NCBI GenBank assembly: GCA_936432065.2
Contig: OW386293.2
Coordinates: forward strand, 66,729,965-66,793,964
DNA length: 64,000 nucleotides
Source of the DNA: Rutpela maculata
Lineage: Eukaryota; Arthropoda; Insecta; Coleoptera; Cerambycidae
Direction: 5' to 3'
In this document: positions 1-11,793 of the stretch, in pieces
How positions within the stretch are numbered: the stretch's first letter is position 1
Layout of the letters: each line of letters begins with the position of its first letter
Notes under the pieces: model-generated
The model's input: the letters and a program-made list of their open reading frames with translations, nothing else
Database searches by the model: none
Told to the model about the DNA's origin: nothing
Made by a program: the position numbers and the translations under genes

Positions 1-735
1 AATATATTTAAAAAAAACCGCTGCCCAAGGAATCACTACTTCCACATCCAGATTCACTATCCAAGTCACTCGCAACGAAAACACTTTGTATGTGGAAATA
101 ATTGTTTATGGAACTTTAATAATATAATATTTGAAATCTTCTACCCCAAAAACCCATAAAACGATACCCCACATCGGTAGTGGGGTGGGGGTGGTGATAG
201 GGGGGTGGTAGTGGGGGGTGGATGAAGTAAAAAATATTTTGAGATTTCTGGTTCCCGTACATACACTAAATCACAATTTTTTTTCATCCCCTTTAATAAG
301 GGGGTGGGGTGGTAATGGGGGTGGCTAATGCCAACATTTTTTTTTGAGACCTTAGCTTCTCTTGTATATACTAAATACCAATTTCGTGGACTCTTACCTG
401 CTTGATTTACCCATTTGCCCCAAATTTACCCCAATTTACACCCCAACCCTTCGACGGAACAAGATGAAAATATAATCTAGTTCTAGATCTCGTTAAAGTG
501 CATATGTGTACCAAATTTCAAGTCAATATCTCAAACTGTTCCAGAGTAAACGTGAGCACAAAAAAAAAGTTACAGACAGACCGACAGACCGACAGACAGA
601 CAAAAATTTTTTTTTCGCTCAAACTTAAAATCTCGACGTTTCATGACATTTTAAGCCTATTTGGACAATAAAAATTTTTAAAAATTTTTTTGTCGTTACT
701 ATACTTCCACTGGACGTGGAAGTAAAATGAATTTT
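1..735 (-). repeat. Interspersed repeat family A, copy 1 (runs off the left edge)
   Basis: An about 0.7-kb repeat whose near-identical reverse complement lies at 7978-8640 and whose left part recurs at 41130-41305. Landmarks are GGGGTGG-rich blocks (180-330), a short GACAGACC tract (570-602) and a palindromic end, ACTTCCACTGGACGTGGAAGT, at 703-723. Read on the minus strand, the part near position 40 encodes VEVVIPWAAV, which is also the start of the reading frame at 40902-41192, so the copy probably belongs to a larger mobile element. I do not recognise the superfamily. Confidence 0.8.
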
Positions 736-1401
736 ATTATCGTTCTTCTAGGTACCTTAATATAATAAGGGGGATTTTTGCTCTCCTTTGCCACTAAGAA
801 TTTGGCAGCCATTTGAAAAAATGGCCACCAAATTTAATTTTCTGCCTTAGGGCCAGATCTGCTCTGTACGTCTCATATTTATCTCTCAGTAGCAGTAAAA
901 TTTAAGATAACATATTTTTTGTTGTTGTAGAGTATGCCCCATACATAAAATAGCTCCGCAGCTGCGAGAGTAACATACTTGTCTTTGATGATTATCCTAC
1001 TAAAAAAGCAATAAAATGTGCCAAGCGCACTTGTTGATTTGATTTTTTCACTGCAGACATTAAAAATATCTATGAGAACAATACGAACCAACTTATCACA
1101 ATTCTTACCAGAAAATTGGAAAAAGGTTGTGTAGTAAAATGGATTGCGGAAGAGGAAGATATTATGATGATTGTTAATAAGTCCTTCAGGACATGATTCA
1201 GTGATTATAATAGGTGAGGTTGCCCTTTTCGGTTATCATGATCGTAAATACACTGTAAAAGATTTTTAATCTAGTAAACCGTTCGTAAAATTCAATGACT
1301 GCAAGAGAGGCGAATTTGACCTTAGCATCGGTAGGTAGGAACTGCTAATTTTAAACTCCTAGAAAACGAGCACCTGCATATGTTAAGTATAGATGAGGGA
1401 T
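736..1401. other. AT-rich spacer, nothing recognised
   Basis: No reading frame with recognisable motifs on either strand. It may include the decayed upstream part of the LINE that begins at about 1402, but I could not align it. Confidence 0.5.
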
Positions 1402-2239
1402 GGAACTTAATCAAAAAAACTATAACAGAAGCCGCTGATGATGTAGTCGGAGAAGTAAAGAAAAATAAATATAGTTGGTATGATGAAGAATGCAAAGACG
1501 CTGTGAAATTGAAAAATGAAGTCTGGAAGAAAGCACTTCAATGAAACAACAGCCAATTAAATGGAATACAACGATAAAAAAGGAATAGCAAACCGAATTT
1601 GCCGGAGAAAAAATGAGAGGAAATGAAAAAAAAAGTGGAAGATATAATAGAAAGTAATAAAAAGAGTGATAAGACTCTTTGTAGTAATTACAGATAAATG
1701 GCACTAATTAGCGCCCCTTATAGAATACTATCAGGAGTGATTCATAACCGAATGACTTCGTACTCCGAGGAAATGTTGGGTGAATACCTATGTGGATTCA
1801 AGAATAATAGGTCAACCACAGGCCACGTGTGTGTGTACATTAAGAGAAATACAAGAGAAATGCTATGAATATAACCTAGATGTTCACTATCTGTTTATAG
1901 ATTTCAAACAGGCATTCGATAAAGTACACACGAGGAAAATGCTACAAAGTTTAATCCTTCTAGGAATACTCCGAAAACTAATAAAAATGGTAGAAGTTAC
2001 CATGGCAGAATCTGCAGCAAATGTTAGAGTACAACTACAGCTTAGTGAAGAATTTAAAGTACAATCCAGAGGTGACGCTCTCTTGGCAGTTATTTTCAAC
2101 TTAGTGCTAGAGGCAACTATCAAAAAACTGTATCGAACAGGAAGCATTGTAAACAAATCTGTACAAATCCTTATGTATGCGGATATCACAATAACTGCAC
2201 GTGGCTGCTTCTCTGAACCAATCCAACATAGATCTGGAT

Positions 2240-3066
2240 TAGGGATTGCTATTTGCCGGAAATTTTAATAACCGGTAAATCGGTAAATAAAAATGTAAAT
2301 AACCGGTTAACCGGTATTTACCGGTAATTTTCAGAATTAATGATTAGGGTTACGAAAAAGTTTTTTTTACATGAACAAAATTATCTAAATTTAACAAAAA
2401 ACAATTTTATATCCGTATAATTAATATAATGAACAAACAAAAGGTTTTTTATCAAAAGGAAAAAATAAATATTCTGTAAATAACAAAAATATCAACTTAA
2501 ATAACAAAAATTATAAACTTACATTCAAATAGGGCATTTACTGAATACCTCATTTAAAAATACAATAATTTTTAAAATAATAGTCCATTAAAAGGGTTAG
2601 TTTTTCAAAGCTGCATCGTTAGTCGTCTGATCTTTGTGCATAGCATACCACCGGCTGAAAATGCCCTTCCTCAGTCGATATTGGTAGGTCGATGAGTTAA
2701 TAAGAATTGGTAATAACATACTTCTAAATGTTTTCCACGGATATTTGCGGCAGTGAAATATTCAATTTTCTGTCGCAAGATATTGTCAATGTCTCTCTTA
2801 CTTGTATTTCTTAGGACTTGGTGTTTGGGTTTTACTTTTTATAATATTATTTAATGTTAAAAGTGCTCAGTGTTGGGAGAATCACTCTGTATTTAGTAAA
2901 TACTAGTTACTGACATAAATAGAAACGTTGAATATGTAACATATCGTAAGTTCAGAATTTACAGAAATAACCGTTAAAAAATCTAAATAACCGGTAATTA
3001 TCATCATGTGTTTTTTGTGCGGTTAACCGGTTAACCGGTTAACTGCTAAACGATATTGCAAACCCT
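2240..3066 (-). mobile_element. hAT-type deletion derivative (827 bp) inside the LINE
   Basis: The ends are imperfect inverted repeats, TAGGGATTGCTATTTG on the left and AGGGTTTGCAATATCG as the complement of the right end. The 8-bp sequence ATCTGGAT is directly repeated on both sides (2232-2239 and 3067-3074), as expected for hAT target duplication. Subterminal blocks are rich in AACCGG/CCGGTTAA motifs (2250-2330, 2985-3045), possibly transposase-binding repeats. Only a fragment of transposase remains on the minus strand (2605-2697), so mobilisation in trans is likely. It interrupts the older LINE and is therefore the younger element. Confidence 0.88.
2605..2697 (-). pseudogene. hAT transposase C-terminal dimerisation-domain remnant
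   Basis: The minus strand reads LPISTEE and then, after a one-base frame slip, RAFSAGGMLCTKIRRLTMQL followed by a stop. This matches the C-terminal hAT dimerisation signature (SxERxFSxAG followed by a basic stretch ending in LxxL). It is the only transposase coding sequence I can see inside the 827-bp element, so the catalytic DDE part has been deleted. Confidence 0.75.
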
Positions 3067-3670
3067 ATCTGGATGCGCATGTAAATAGAGGAGAATTGCA
3101 AGTGAATCAAGCCAAAACGAAATATGTTTTGTTGCAAAAAGCCTCCAATACAACCGCCAAATATTAATATAAACGGTAACCAAATCGAAAGAGTCACGAC
3201 GTTTGATTACCTTGGTGACAAAATAGTAACGCCCAAAATTAAATAAATGCGAGAATTCTGAAAGGAAATACTACTATGCCTATTTAAAGTTAATAAGAAG
3301 CAGCACACAAAATAGAAAATCTAAGCTCACAATTCATAAAACTTTTATAAGACCTGTCGTAGTATTTGAAAGGACGATACTTAGAAGAAAATTTGGCCCG
3401 ACCCAAGAAAATGGTTTGTGGAGGATAAAAATGAATCACGCTTATAAAGGGAGAGGACGCATTAAGATATATAAAAAATCAAAGAAGAAAGAACAGTAAA
3501 GAGAATCCTTGAATGGAAGCCTCAAACCAAAAGGTAGACCCCCATCAAAAGGTAGATGAACTAAAGACTTTGAGAGCGAGAAACTGGAGACGAGAAGCAG
3601 TAAATAGAGCCAGATGGAGAAACATAGTGGAGCAAGCCAAAACCTACTCAGGGTTATAGACAAAAGAAGA

Positions 3671-4047
3671 AGATATGATTTTGAAATTTAAAACTTGAAA
3701 AATAATAATATTAATCTTTACTTATTTGTCAGTCATTTTATATTCGTATGTCTAACCTCTTCCCAAAGAAGTAAGGAGTGAAAAATAAATTCCACCCTTA
3801 ATTTCTATTAATAGTACAGCACCTAGAGGTAAAAAATATGTAAAATTTCGGAATAATTTCATATGCAATGATAATTTTTCTTTTTGGGTTATTATTGTAG
3901 TAAAAGGTATTGTCTTCAGTTTCTATTTGGTTTGGATATTGAATATTTACTGAACTAGAAACGTCTAAGGTAATATCTAATATGACTGTTGGAACACATC
4001 AGTATCTGATACCATTTCAAAAAGGAATTTTACTAATTTTAATTATA
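3671..4047. other. AT-rich spacer
   Basis: The basic C-terminal debris of the LINE fades out around 3664. The remaining sequence up to the element at 4048 shows no coding or repeat signal that I can support. Confidence 0.5.
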
Positions 4048-5261
4048 CCGGATGGCTCAGCCGATAGGGACACTCTTGTGACTTTTGAATGGGAGAATTG
4101 ATTTTTGTCAAATTTGGTGTAGTGATATGGGATAAAATTTCCAATTATATGATAAAAAGAACCAAAATGGCCCACTTCCGGTTTCGATGTAATTTACATG
4201 AAAATCAATTTTTTATATGGGACAACCTGCATATTTTTGTATATCTGGATCCTGCTCCCTAAAATACCCTTAAATATTATTTTGATTTTCAAAAAAAAAC
4301 AAAAAAATATCAAAACATGTTTTCTTTTAATTATAAATTTAGTACAAAGAGAAGATGGACATTATGCATATCATTTTCTTCGTAATTTAAAGATCTAATT
4401 AAATAGGTTGGTCCACAGGGGCTCCATTTAAAAAAATAGTTTTTGTTGAAAAACCAATATCGTTGAACTTAATGAAGAATAAATCATGTTTAATGTTAGT
4501 ATCTGAAGAGATGATATTTTAAAGGTGCTTGCTGACCGATTTGTAACAATTTTGGCAAAATCGCGGCCTTCTATCATTAAAACTAAAAATTAAAAAAACC
4601 TATATTTTTTTGAAAATCAAAATAATACTTGATTGTCAGGTCATGTGTATTTTGGCCGGTAGGATCCAAATATGCAAAAATATACAAACATATCATTTAA
4701 AAATTTGATTTTCATGTCAATTACATCGAAACCGGAAGTCAGCTGTTTTGGTTCTTTGCATCATATAAAATATTCCGTACCTAGATACGTTATTTTTAAA
4801 AGAATTTCCTAAATTATTATTAATATGAATTTATTTATTTCTGTACTTTAAAATAATTCGATACAAAATTAAATAACAATTAGATAGTATTCCTTGCATA
4901 ATTTTACTTGAAATGCTTTTGTTCTAATAAATACGTGAATATTCAGTTCAGTATTTAGGGAAATAATATTTCATACAGTATATTACTATAACCACATCGA
5001 CGTTAAAGTTGAGTCTCAAGCGAGAAAGTATTCCAACAAGAATGTGCCAAATAAATAAGCAAATCATAAACGTAAGCAATAGAAGATCACATTCATCATA
5101 GAGTTAGGGTTGAAATTCTTATAAAGGTGTAATTTAAAGGGAAGATGCCGTTTAACATATAATTGAAAATTTCATCCCATATCACTACACAAAATTTGAA
5201 AAAAAAATCCATTCGCCCATTCAAAAGTTACAAGAGTGTCCCTATCGGGTGAGCCACCCGG
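4048..5261. mobile_element. Non-autonomous element with long inverted termini (CCGGRTGGCTCA), TATA/TA target
   Basis: The left 105 bp and the complement of the right 105 bp are about 85-90% identical, beginning CCGGATGGCTCAGCCGATAG and CCGGGTGGCTCACCCGATAG. A second inverted stretch continues inward (about 4150-4260 against 4660-4800, around ACTTCCGGTTTCGATGTAAT), separated from the right terminus by about 360 bp of extra sequence. TATA flanks both ends (4044-4047, 5262-5265), compatible with a TA or TATA target duplication. No transposase frame is visible. Superfamily is unassigned; Tc1/mariner-like is possible from the TA target only. Confidence 0.8.
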
Positions 5262-5278
5262 TATATGCTTAACCATAC

Positions 5279-6300
5279 AGGCTTAACCAAGAAATTGTGG
5301 AAAACTTTTTCGTATATTTGAGACATGGGGCAATAAACGATCATCTAATTGCTCTGAATATCAAATATAGGTTGCGGTGGTACATTCTTCGTAAACATTC
5401 ATGTGTAATATTTCCTATCCATTTTCTCTTTGGTAATTATTCTGTGGCAAAGATTTTTTTCGGATGCCAACCCACCCCCCCCCAAAAAAAAAAAAAAAAT
5501 ATTTCCTATGAACAAAAACACCGAATAAAGTTCAAAATATTGTTGCTGAACCATTAGAAATAGACAACGTGCACCAGGATATCATAGAAAATGAAGTGTG
5601 CATATCACAAGAACTTTTCCAAAACATTTTGTCAGACAATGAACTTGAAAAAAGATATACATTTTTCACCTGACCCTGAAAATGTAGATTTTTTAGATTA
5701 TACATTTCAAGATCAGATTATGATTTGAGTGACCCTAATTCTAATAATAATAATAGTAGTAATACGATAGAAAATCTTAATTATTCGAATGTTCTTTCTG
5801 AAGATCATGAAACACTTTTGAAGTTATTCGATGAAAATCAAATGCCTGACACTATTTCTAATGAGGGACCCAAATTCATCGCTGGATATGTAGCCCATAC
5901 ATTTCATAGATGTATCCAAATTTGAATTTAGGACTCACACAAAATTTATACAAACAAGTAGAGCCCCGGATTGGATTCAATTTTTATCAAGAGGTGACCT
6001 CATGCACCTAAGGGATTAATTAATAGAATTGGCCCGTTTAGTCGAGGCAGAATTCCAAAAATTTCACAAAAACTTTTTTTTAGTGTGCTGGACATTAAAC
6101 TAATAATAATCATAAAACGATACTGCAGGGTCCGTTTGCTTATTTGTAAATAACGCAAGTTTCCAGAAAAATTGCCTAGAAACAACTCTGTTTGGTTTCG
6201 TTGAATTTTAAAGTCTGTAATGGGTTTTAAGTGTTGTGTTTTGCTATTTCTAAAATTTCTAACGAGGACGTGAAAATGCATATTATTGAATTATATTGTA
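5279..6300 (+). pseudogene. P-element/THAP9-like transposase, C-terminal remnant
   Basis: Three plus-strand segments occur in the order found in P-type transposases. First, NQEIVENFFVYLRHG with DHLIALNIKYRLRWYIL (5284-5395) matches the family's ENFF(S)xIR…(F)KYRLRxYIL block. Second, an acidic and Asn-rich linker (5545-5880) ends in GPKFIAGYVAHTF (5863-5902), the conserved xxIAGYVAxK block. Third, WIQFLSRGDLMH and ELARLVEAEFQKFH (5970-6062) follow. Stops and frameshifts separate the blocks, and the THAP domain and catalytic residues are absent. It lies just downstream of the TIR element ending at 5261, without clear ends of its own. Confidence 0.72.
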
Positions 6301-7977
6301 GTTATTTTGATACATTAGTTATTTTAACACATTACTTATTTCAGCACAATTTCAACATCTTATACATTTGTAATAATTTTACGCAGGTTACTTACTTTTC
6401 ATATTTATGTTTTTTTTTTTTGTAAATTAATTAATATTGTATAGTCAATTTTTAGTTTCGAAATGGCTTATTGAAACCACTGTTCACATAACCAAACTGC
6501 CGGAAATTTTTAAGGCCGCCATTAGACTATAAAAGTTTTTTGACAAAGATCTTTTATAAAAGATATTTTATGAGTAATTTGATAGATATTTTATAAAATA
6601 TCGATCATATTTTAAAAAATAATGCAGCGTTACGTGCGACGTATGTAAAGTAACTTTCTTGCAGTCTTTAATGTATGGGGCTAATAAAGCCAGTATATAA
6701 TCTACTGTCGTTTCAATACCACGTTCCTTCTCCCGCTCTCCTAATCACAGGTCACGAGAATACCACAATTCCAACTTAAAAAATTCAACTAAATACTAAG
6801 GAAACAAGTGAAGACATATGAAACAGTCTAGCAATGATTAACAAGATTGAAAAGTAGCGCTTGTACCAGCTTTAAAATTAATCATTTCTGATACCATCTG
6901 ACCTAGCCAAATAATTTTTATATGATGCTCGACCCCCAGCAATGATTGCAAAATTACTATCACTCAACAATAATAAATTTCCATCATAAACAACAAACAA
7001 TAAGTTATAACTTAATAACATAACGTCAGTTGAAATAGTATCAAGAGACAAACAAATTAGCTAATTTTATTTTGTTACAAGTCGCGAAGTGATATTGAGT
7101 AATAAGAACTAGATGCTTTTTAAACTAGTTAGCACTGAACTAAGTTGATTTGCTTATATCTGTCAAATATGAGTGAAAAATGTATAACAAAAAATCTAAA
7201 ATATAACTGACAAATACCGAAACGCTTGAACAGTACTCGGATACTGTACTCTGTGGCCATTTCGCCAGGCATCATCTGAAGATAAATAAATTGATGATCA
7301 ATTTTAATCTTCTCCAGACGACACTAACATGGTTGCCAAAACTCGCCTTGAATACGGTATTAAGGTGTAGTGTTTAAGTGTTTTGAAATTTGTAAAAACT
7401 ATTTCATCGACAAGGTCAGACCGAAAGTTTCAGCCCCCTCCAGAGCTAAGATACAAGGTCAATCAATAAAGAAAGAAAGATGCTCTAATGCAACAGTTAA
7501 TTTTTCATTTGTTTATAAAAACAAACCAAATACCAAAAACTTAGAATACAAATTGAGAGAATTTCCCCAGAAATAATATACAAGGTACAACACATTTTAA
7601 AAAGCTGACTTTTTATAAAATATGCTGATCCTTTATAATTAAAAATATATTCTTTCAGTATTTAAATATTTTTACAACTTAGCTCAGAATATATAGATGA
7701 TTATTATACTCATAGCAAATACGAAAACAAAGAGCATTTGATCGGCACATTTCTAAAATAAGAAATATTGCTTGTAGACAAAAAATATTCATATTGTGTT
7801 AGTGAATGAATTCTGAACAACTTCCAAAATGTCCGTCTGTCTGTCCGTTACGTTTCCTGGTAGCACGGTCACTTAAGAAAGAAAAGTTCGATTGCATTGG
7901 AAATTGTTTTTGAACAAAATCGATCAGTAAATAAGAAAGTTATTAATTATTTAAATGTGAAATATTCTTTTTTTTTA
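6301..7977. other. AT-rich spacer, no gene recognised
   Basis: The frames here are short and low in complexity. None carries a motif I can name, and I see no paired inverted ends. Confidence 0.5.
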
Positions 7978-8640
7978 TTTTACTTCCACGTCCAGTGGAA
8001 GTATAGTAACGACAAAAAAATTTTTAAAAATTTTTATTGTCCAAATAGGCTTAAAATGTCATGAAACGTCGAGATTTTAAATTTGAGCGAAAAAAAATGT
8101 CTGTCTGTCGGTCTGTCTGTCTGTCTGTAACTTTTTTTTGTGCGCACGTTTACTCTGGAACCGTTTAAGATATTGACTTGAAATTTGGTACACATATGTA
8201 CTTTAACGAGATCTAGAACTAGATTATATTTTTATCTTATTCCGTCGAAGGGTTGGGGGGTAAATTGGGGTAAATTTGGGGTAAATGGGTAAATCAAGCA
8301 GGTAAGAGTCCATGAAATTGGTATTTAGTATATACAAGAGAAGCAAAAAAATTTTTGGCATTAGCCACCCCCATTACCACCCCCACCTCCTTATTAAAGG
8401 GGATGAAAAAAAATTGTGATTTAGTGTATGTACAGAAACCAGAAACCTCAAAATATTTTTTTACTTCATCCACCCCCACTACCACCCCCCTATCACCACC
8501 CCCACCCCACTACCGATGTGGGGTATCGTTTTATGGGTTTTTGGGGTAGAGGATTTCAAATATTATATTATTAAAGTTCCATAAACAATTATTTTCACAT
8601 ACAAAGTTTTTTCGTTGTGAGTGACTTATGGATAGAGATC
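7978..8640 (+). repeat. Interspersed repeat family A, copy 2 (inverted relative to copy 1)
   Basis: This is the reverse complement of 1-725. It begins TTTTACTTCCACGTCCAGTG, continues through the ATAGTAACGAC block, the GTCTGTCTGTCGG tract (8100-8128) and the GGGTAAATTGGGGTAAAT block, and ends near GTGAGTGACTTATGGATAG. It diverges from copy 1 after about 8630, just before the VEVVIPWAAV coding bit. With copy 1 it encloses the 7.2 kb between them, but each copy looks like an independent insertion. Confidence 0.8.
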
Positions 8641-8765
8641 TAGAGATCATAATTTTTAAATATTTTTACAGTGGCAAAATACCCAACAAACATAAGAAAT
8701 CATGAATATGCCACAAATAATAAATTATAAACAATATTGATAATACTTTAAAGTAACATTGATAC
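8641..8765. repeat. Rearranged segment shared with 24361-24665
   Basis: Bases 8650-8703 are the inverted copy of 24367-24425 (GTGGCAAAATACCCAACAAA is diagnostic). The following bases, from ATGAATATGCCAC to about 8755, are a direct copy of 24615-24665. The two pieces are contiguous here but lie about 190 bp apart and in opposite relative orientation at the second site. Confidence 0.75.
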
Positions 8766-9560
8766 ATAACCAAGTCTACGTAAAGTTCGTTTTGACTTGT
8801 GAGGTACACTGAATCGATATATTATACATCTATTTTTATGTGCGAAATTAAAAACTCTAGCACCATTTTGCTCTAAAATTACGATAAAATATAGTTTAGA
8901 TAAAACATGATAATTTACAAGCCACCGGCGATCACATTATATGACAGATATGGCCTGATTTCAATAGAAAATATTCTAACATGATATGGTACATATGTTC
9001 CAAATAAATATTTCCCAGTCATAGAAGTTACCGCGTTTCACGTTTACCAGAAACGGTTTACACACATACACATACATGTATATACTTTTTTAATTGATAT
9101 TTGAGTTACGCATGTTATGAAAATGAAATTCTTCCATGATTATTAAACATGTCTGTCCGATTCTAATATACCTATTTGATTAAATCAAATAAGTATAATG
9201 ATAGGGAAGGGTATTTGTTTAATGTCAATTAAAATGTGAAGAACAGTCATAATACAACAAAAATAACAGTTTTCGATACCAAGAAATATAAATTAATATT
9301 CCTATATATTTTGTTTCATATTAGAAAAATATTAAGGAAAGAGTTAAAAATATGCCATCTGCTCATACCTCTTGTATAATGTTATGAAACGATATAATTT
9401 AATATATTATTCTTTTAACATTAATTTATCAACAACTGTACAATGAAAAATATACAAATTCTAATTTTACTTTATTTTATGCGATATTGCCTGTAAATTC
9501 ATAATTTTAAGTTTCCCATATGCAACGAGTACGATCTGATGAAGAAATATTTCTTATTTT
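8766..9560. other. AT-rich spacer
   Basis: No supported coding, RNA or repeat feature. Confidence 0.5.
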
Positions 9561-10000
9561 TATTCATCACTTTTCTTTCCGAAGATCGCAAAAATAGCTC
9601 CGGGTTTCCCCCAACTCGAGGAACCGGGGGACAATAGGGTTGATTTTGAAAAATTCACTGCTTACGCATTTGAAACAGCAAAATTGCATACTGACCTTTA
9701 TCCATGGCATCCGTTGTCCCCGACATAAGATGGGCCAACTGCCACAGACCATGCCCTGTTGAGTGTTCCATATTGTTCATTTGTCGGAAGAAGCTGCTGG
9801 GTCGAAAAATAAATATTTTTGCTTTTATCGTCAAAGTGTTTTTAGAAAATTCTCATGATAAAGTTACAATTAGATGAAGTTAACTCCTAGTTACTCCTTA
9901 TTTCATACCCATTAGTAACAAGCATGAGAGCTAAATCTAAAAGAACAACTAAACCCTTTACAAAAAAAACTTTATCTACGTTATTACGTAGCAAAAATGT
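9561..10000 (+). pseudogene. Transib/RAG1-like transposase C-terminal remnant
   Basis: The plus strand reads FTAYAFETAKLHTDLYPWHPLSPT (split here by its Trp-His-Pro core; 9650-9722), and after a frameshift MGQLPQTMP, then HLSEEAAGSKNKYF and FYRQSVFRKFS (9775-9860). The order YPWxPxSPT, then LSEEAxxxxNK, then FRxxRxxxARKxS resembles the C-terminal part of Transib transposases and of RAG1, where a Glu in the 'SE…NK' helix is the third catalytic acid. Frameshifts and stops disrupt it. A lysine/serine-rich tail follows to about 10080. The family assignment rests on remembered motif order, so a database search is needed. Confidence 0.55.
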
Positions 10001-10949
10001 GAAGGGAACTGGCAAGCCCATGCAAGAAACTGGAGTTTCCGTAGATGACGAAGCAGGTGCGTGCTGGCAGGTTTTAAAGGGCCCGTGAAAATTTCCCATA
10101 TGAAAGCCCTATCCCTTTCTTTACTTGGGCTCCTTATCTCTTTATGGAGGGCCCACCAGGAAATTCCCGTTTCCCGGTGGGCCAGCACTCGCCTGTGAAG
10201 AAGTTAAGATTCGTAAAGAAGCCTATGATGAAGGTTGAAACGTATCAACTGCTTTTAAAATATACTATTTTTTTTTCGACTTACTTATTTCATTCCATTA
10301 AAACCTGTCATATAAAATTAATGTTATCATAGAAATCATTGTAAGAACCGAGGAAATGAAAATCATTCCACGTTAAGGATAGGTGAGTGAGTGTAACTCA
10401 CTCACCTATCACTATGGACTCTTTCTTGACAATACCAGCAGCTGCGCATTTGAGATTCTACACAGCAAGCAAGTTTGATAACCTCCCATAATCACTAATA
10501 AGTCTAAGACATATTTAATACGCTGCAAAACCATACGTTTATTATCATGACAAAGGTCCTATAAAGTGCGTACGCGTTCCGGTTACCGAACATTTTGCGA
10601 GCGAGTTATTCCGCATTAGGGATAAATGAGGTCAGGTCAGGGGGTCCAACCTCAGTGCAAAGGAAAAGGCCTCGCCTGCGTTATTGATCACAGCTGTCAC
10701 GGCATCACCATACCACGTAGCGTGGTTAGTATTTACCCATGCTTAGGGCTATCCAACTTTCATATATATATGTGCCTTTCTAAAGTGTTTGATAAAAGTG
10801 TTTCAGAATAGATCAGCAACTTAAAACTAATGTAACTGGTGCCATCTTCCTGTATGAGACTGTACTTTTATAAATCAATAATAACTTTGGTTTACCTCCC
10901 ATATAGCATTCGACATGATATGTATATACCGTTTAGGTCCATAATATGA
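10001..10949. other. Spacer with one perfect palindrome
   Basis: Possible distal debris of the Transib-like frame (SPVKKLRFVKKPMMKVETYQ at 10187-10250) and otherwise nothing recognised. A duplicated GTGGGCC/GGCCCACC motif at 10145-10185 is notable but unexplained. Confidence 0.4.
10378..10410. repeat. Perfect 15-bp inverted repeat, 3-nt loop
   Basis: GATAGGTGAGTGAGT is followed by GTA and its exact complement. No T-run follows, so it is not a terminator. It may be the fused end of a palindromic element. Confidence 0.85.
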
Positions 10950-11340
10950 AAAATATTTACCGTATTAGAATGATATATCTGTAAAATATACATGGAGGGT
11001 ATATTCTATCCTGTATGTACTCATAATATACATATATGTATTTTTATTTTGTTGCATGTACCTACAACATAATAGTATTTGAATATCTTTTTATGTATAT
11101 ACATACGATCTGCCACTATGCATATACATACGACCTGCCACTATGTATATGTTTTATATGTACATGCCCAGTACATACCAACAAGTATATATTTTGTAAG
11201 TAAGTAAGTAAGTAAGTCATACTTGCGTGTATATATTTAATATGTATATACCTACTACATACAAACATGCATATATTCCGCATATGCCTACCATCTACAT
11301 AGTTAGGACATTCTCGTATGTATATATTTTGTATATATAT
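10950..11340. repeat. Degenerate TACATATA/CCTACTACATA tandem repeat, left part
   Basis: Loosely repeated units of about 50 bp combine TATGTATATA, CCTACTACATAC and GCATATATTTTG, with a (AAGT)5-like run at 11195-11217. Related sequence resumes at 16690-17040, so the LINE and U1 pseudogene between them appear to sit inside one old array. Confidence 0.6.
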
Positions 11341-11793
11341 AATGGCTGTTAGTTTGAACTATTGGAAGTTACACCTATAATCCGCTAGATGCCACCATCG
11401 ATTTAATTTGCAAGCTGCAGCTTTACATCGAACTAACTTTATCGAATAGACCGCATTGGCAAATAGAAAGCATACTAGTTCAACCAGACAGCGACTCGAA
11501 CAGGTCACCAGTGTACAGTGCAGTAGTGTTGTAAGCAGCCAAGTCAGGTGAACTAGCGAAGTGGCAGCCAGCCCCACAGGGGAGAGTTTGAAGAGGAGGA
11601 ATATTTGTAGTCTTTTTCAAGACGGAAATATAAAAAAGATAAATAAAGTCCCCCGCCTGGGGACAAAATTTATTTTTAACCTTCCCTTTTCCCAATTAAT
11701 AATTTCTATTTCAGGTTACTAATTCTTCTTCTTTCGATTAATCCACAGGTTTTATTTTTCAGGAAAGAAGACGAAAATACTGTGGAGGACAGT

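Larger units (their letters stand above)
1402..3664 (+). pseudogene. Decayed non-LTR retrotransposon reverse transcriptase, split by a hAT insertion
   Basis: Plus-strand fragments in several frames line up in LINE reverse transcriptase order. They are a basic pre-RT stretch (about 1470-1545, WYDEECKDAVKLKNEVWKKA), PYRILSGVIHNRM and CGFKNNRSTTG (1700-1820), motif A as FIDFKQAFDKV (1895-1930), the motif B region with RGDALLAVIFN (2075-2100), and motif C decayed to MYADI where YADD is expected (2170-2190). The frame breaks at 2240 where an 827-bp hAT element entered. Downstream fragments QAKTKYVLLQKAS (3105-3150) and FDYLG (3205-3220) are the usual post-RT segment. Many stops and frameshifts make it non-functional. 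Endonuclease is not visible and the clade (RTE-, I- or R1-like) is unresolved. Confidence 0.8.

Noticed and set aside
1..8640. Family A copies as termini of one 8.6-kb transposon
   Set aside because: The right copy stops at a different internal point, the interior is a mixture of unrelated elements, and the third copy at 41.1 kb lies elsewhere. Independent insertions are simpler.
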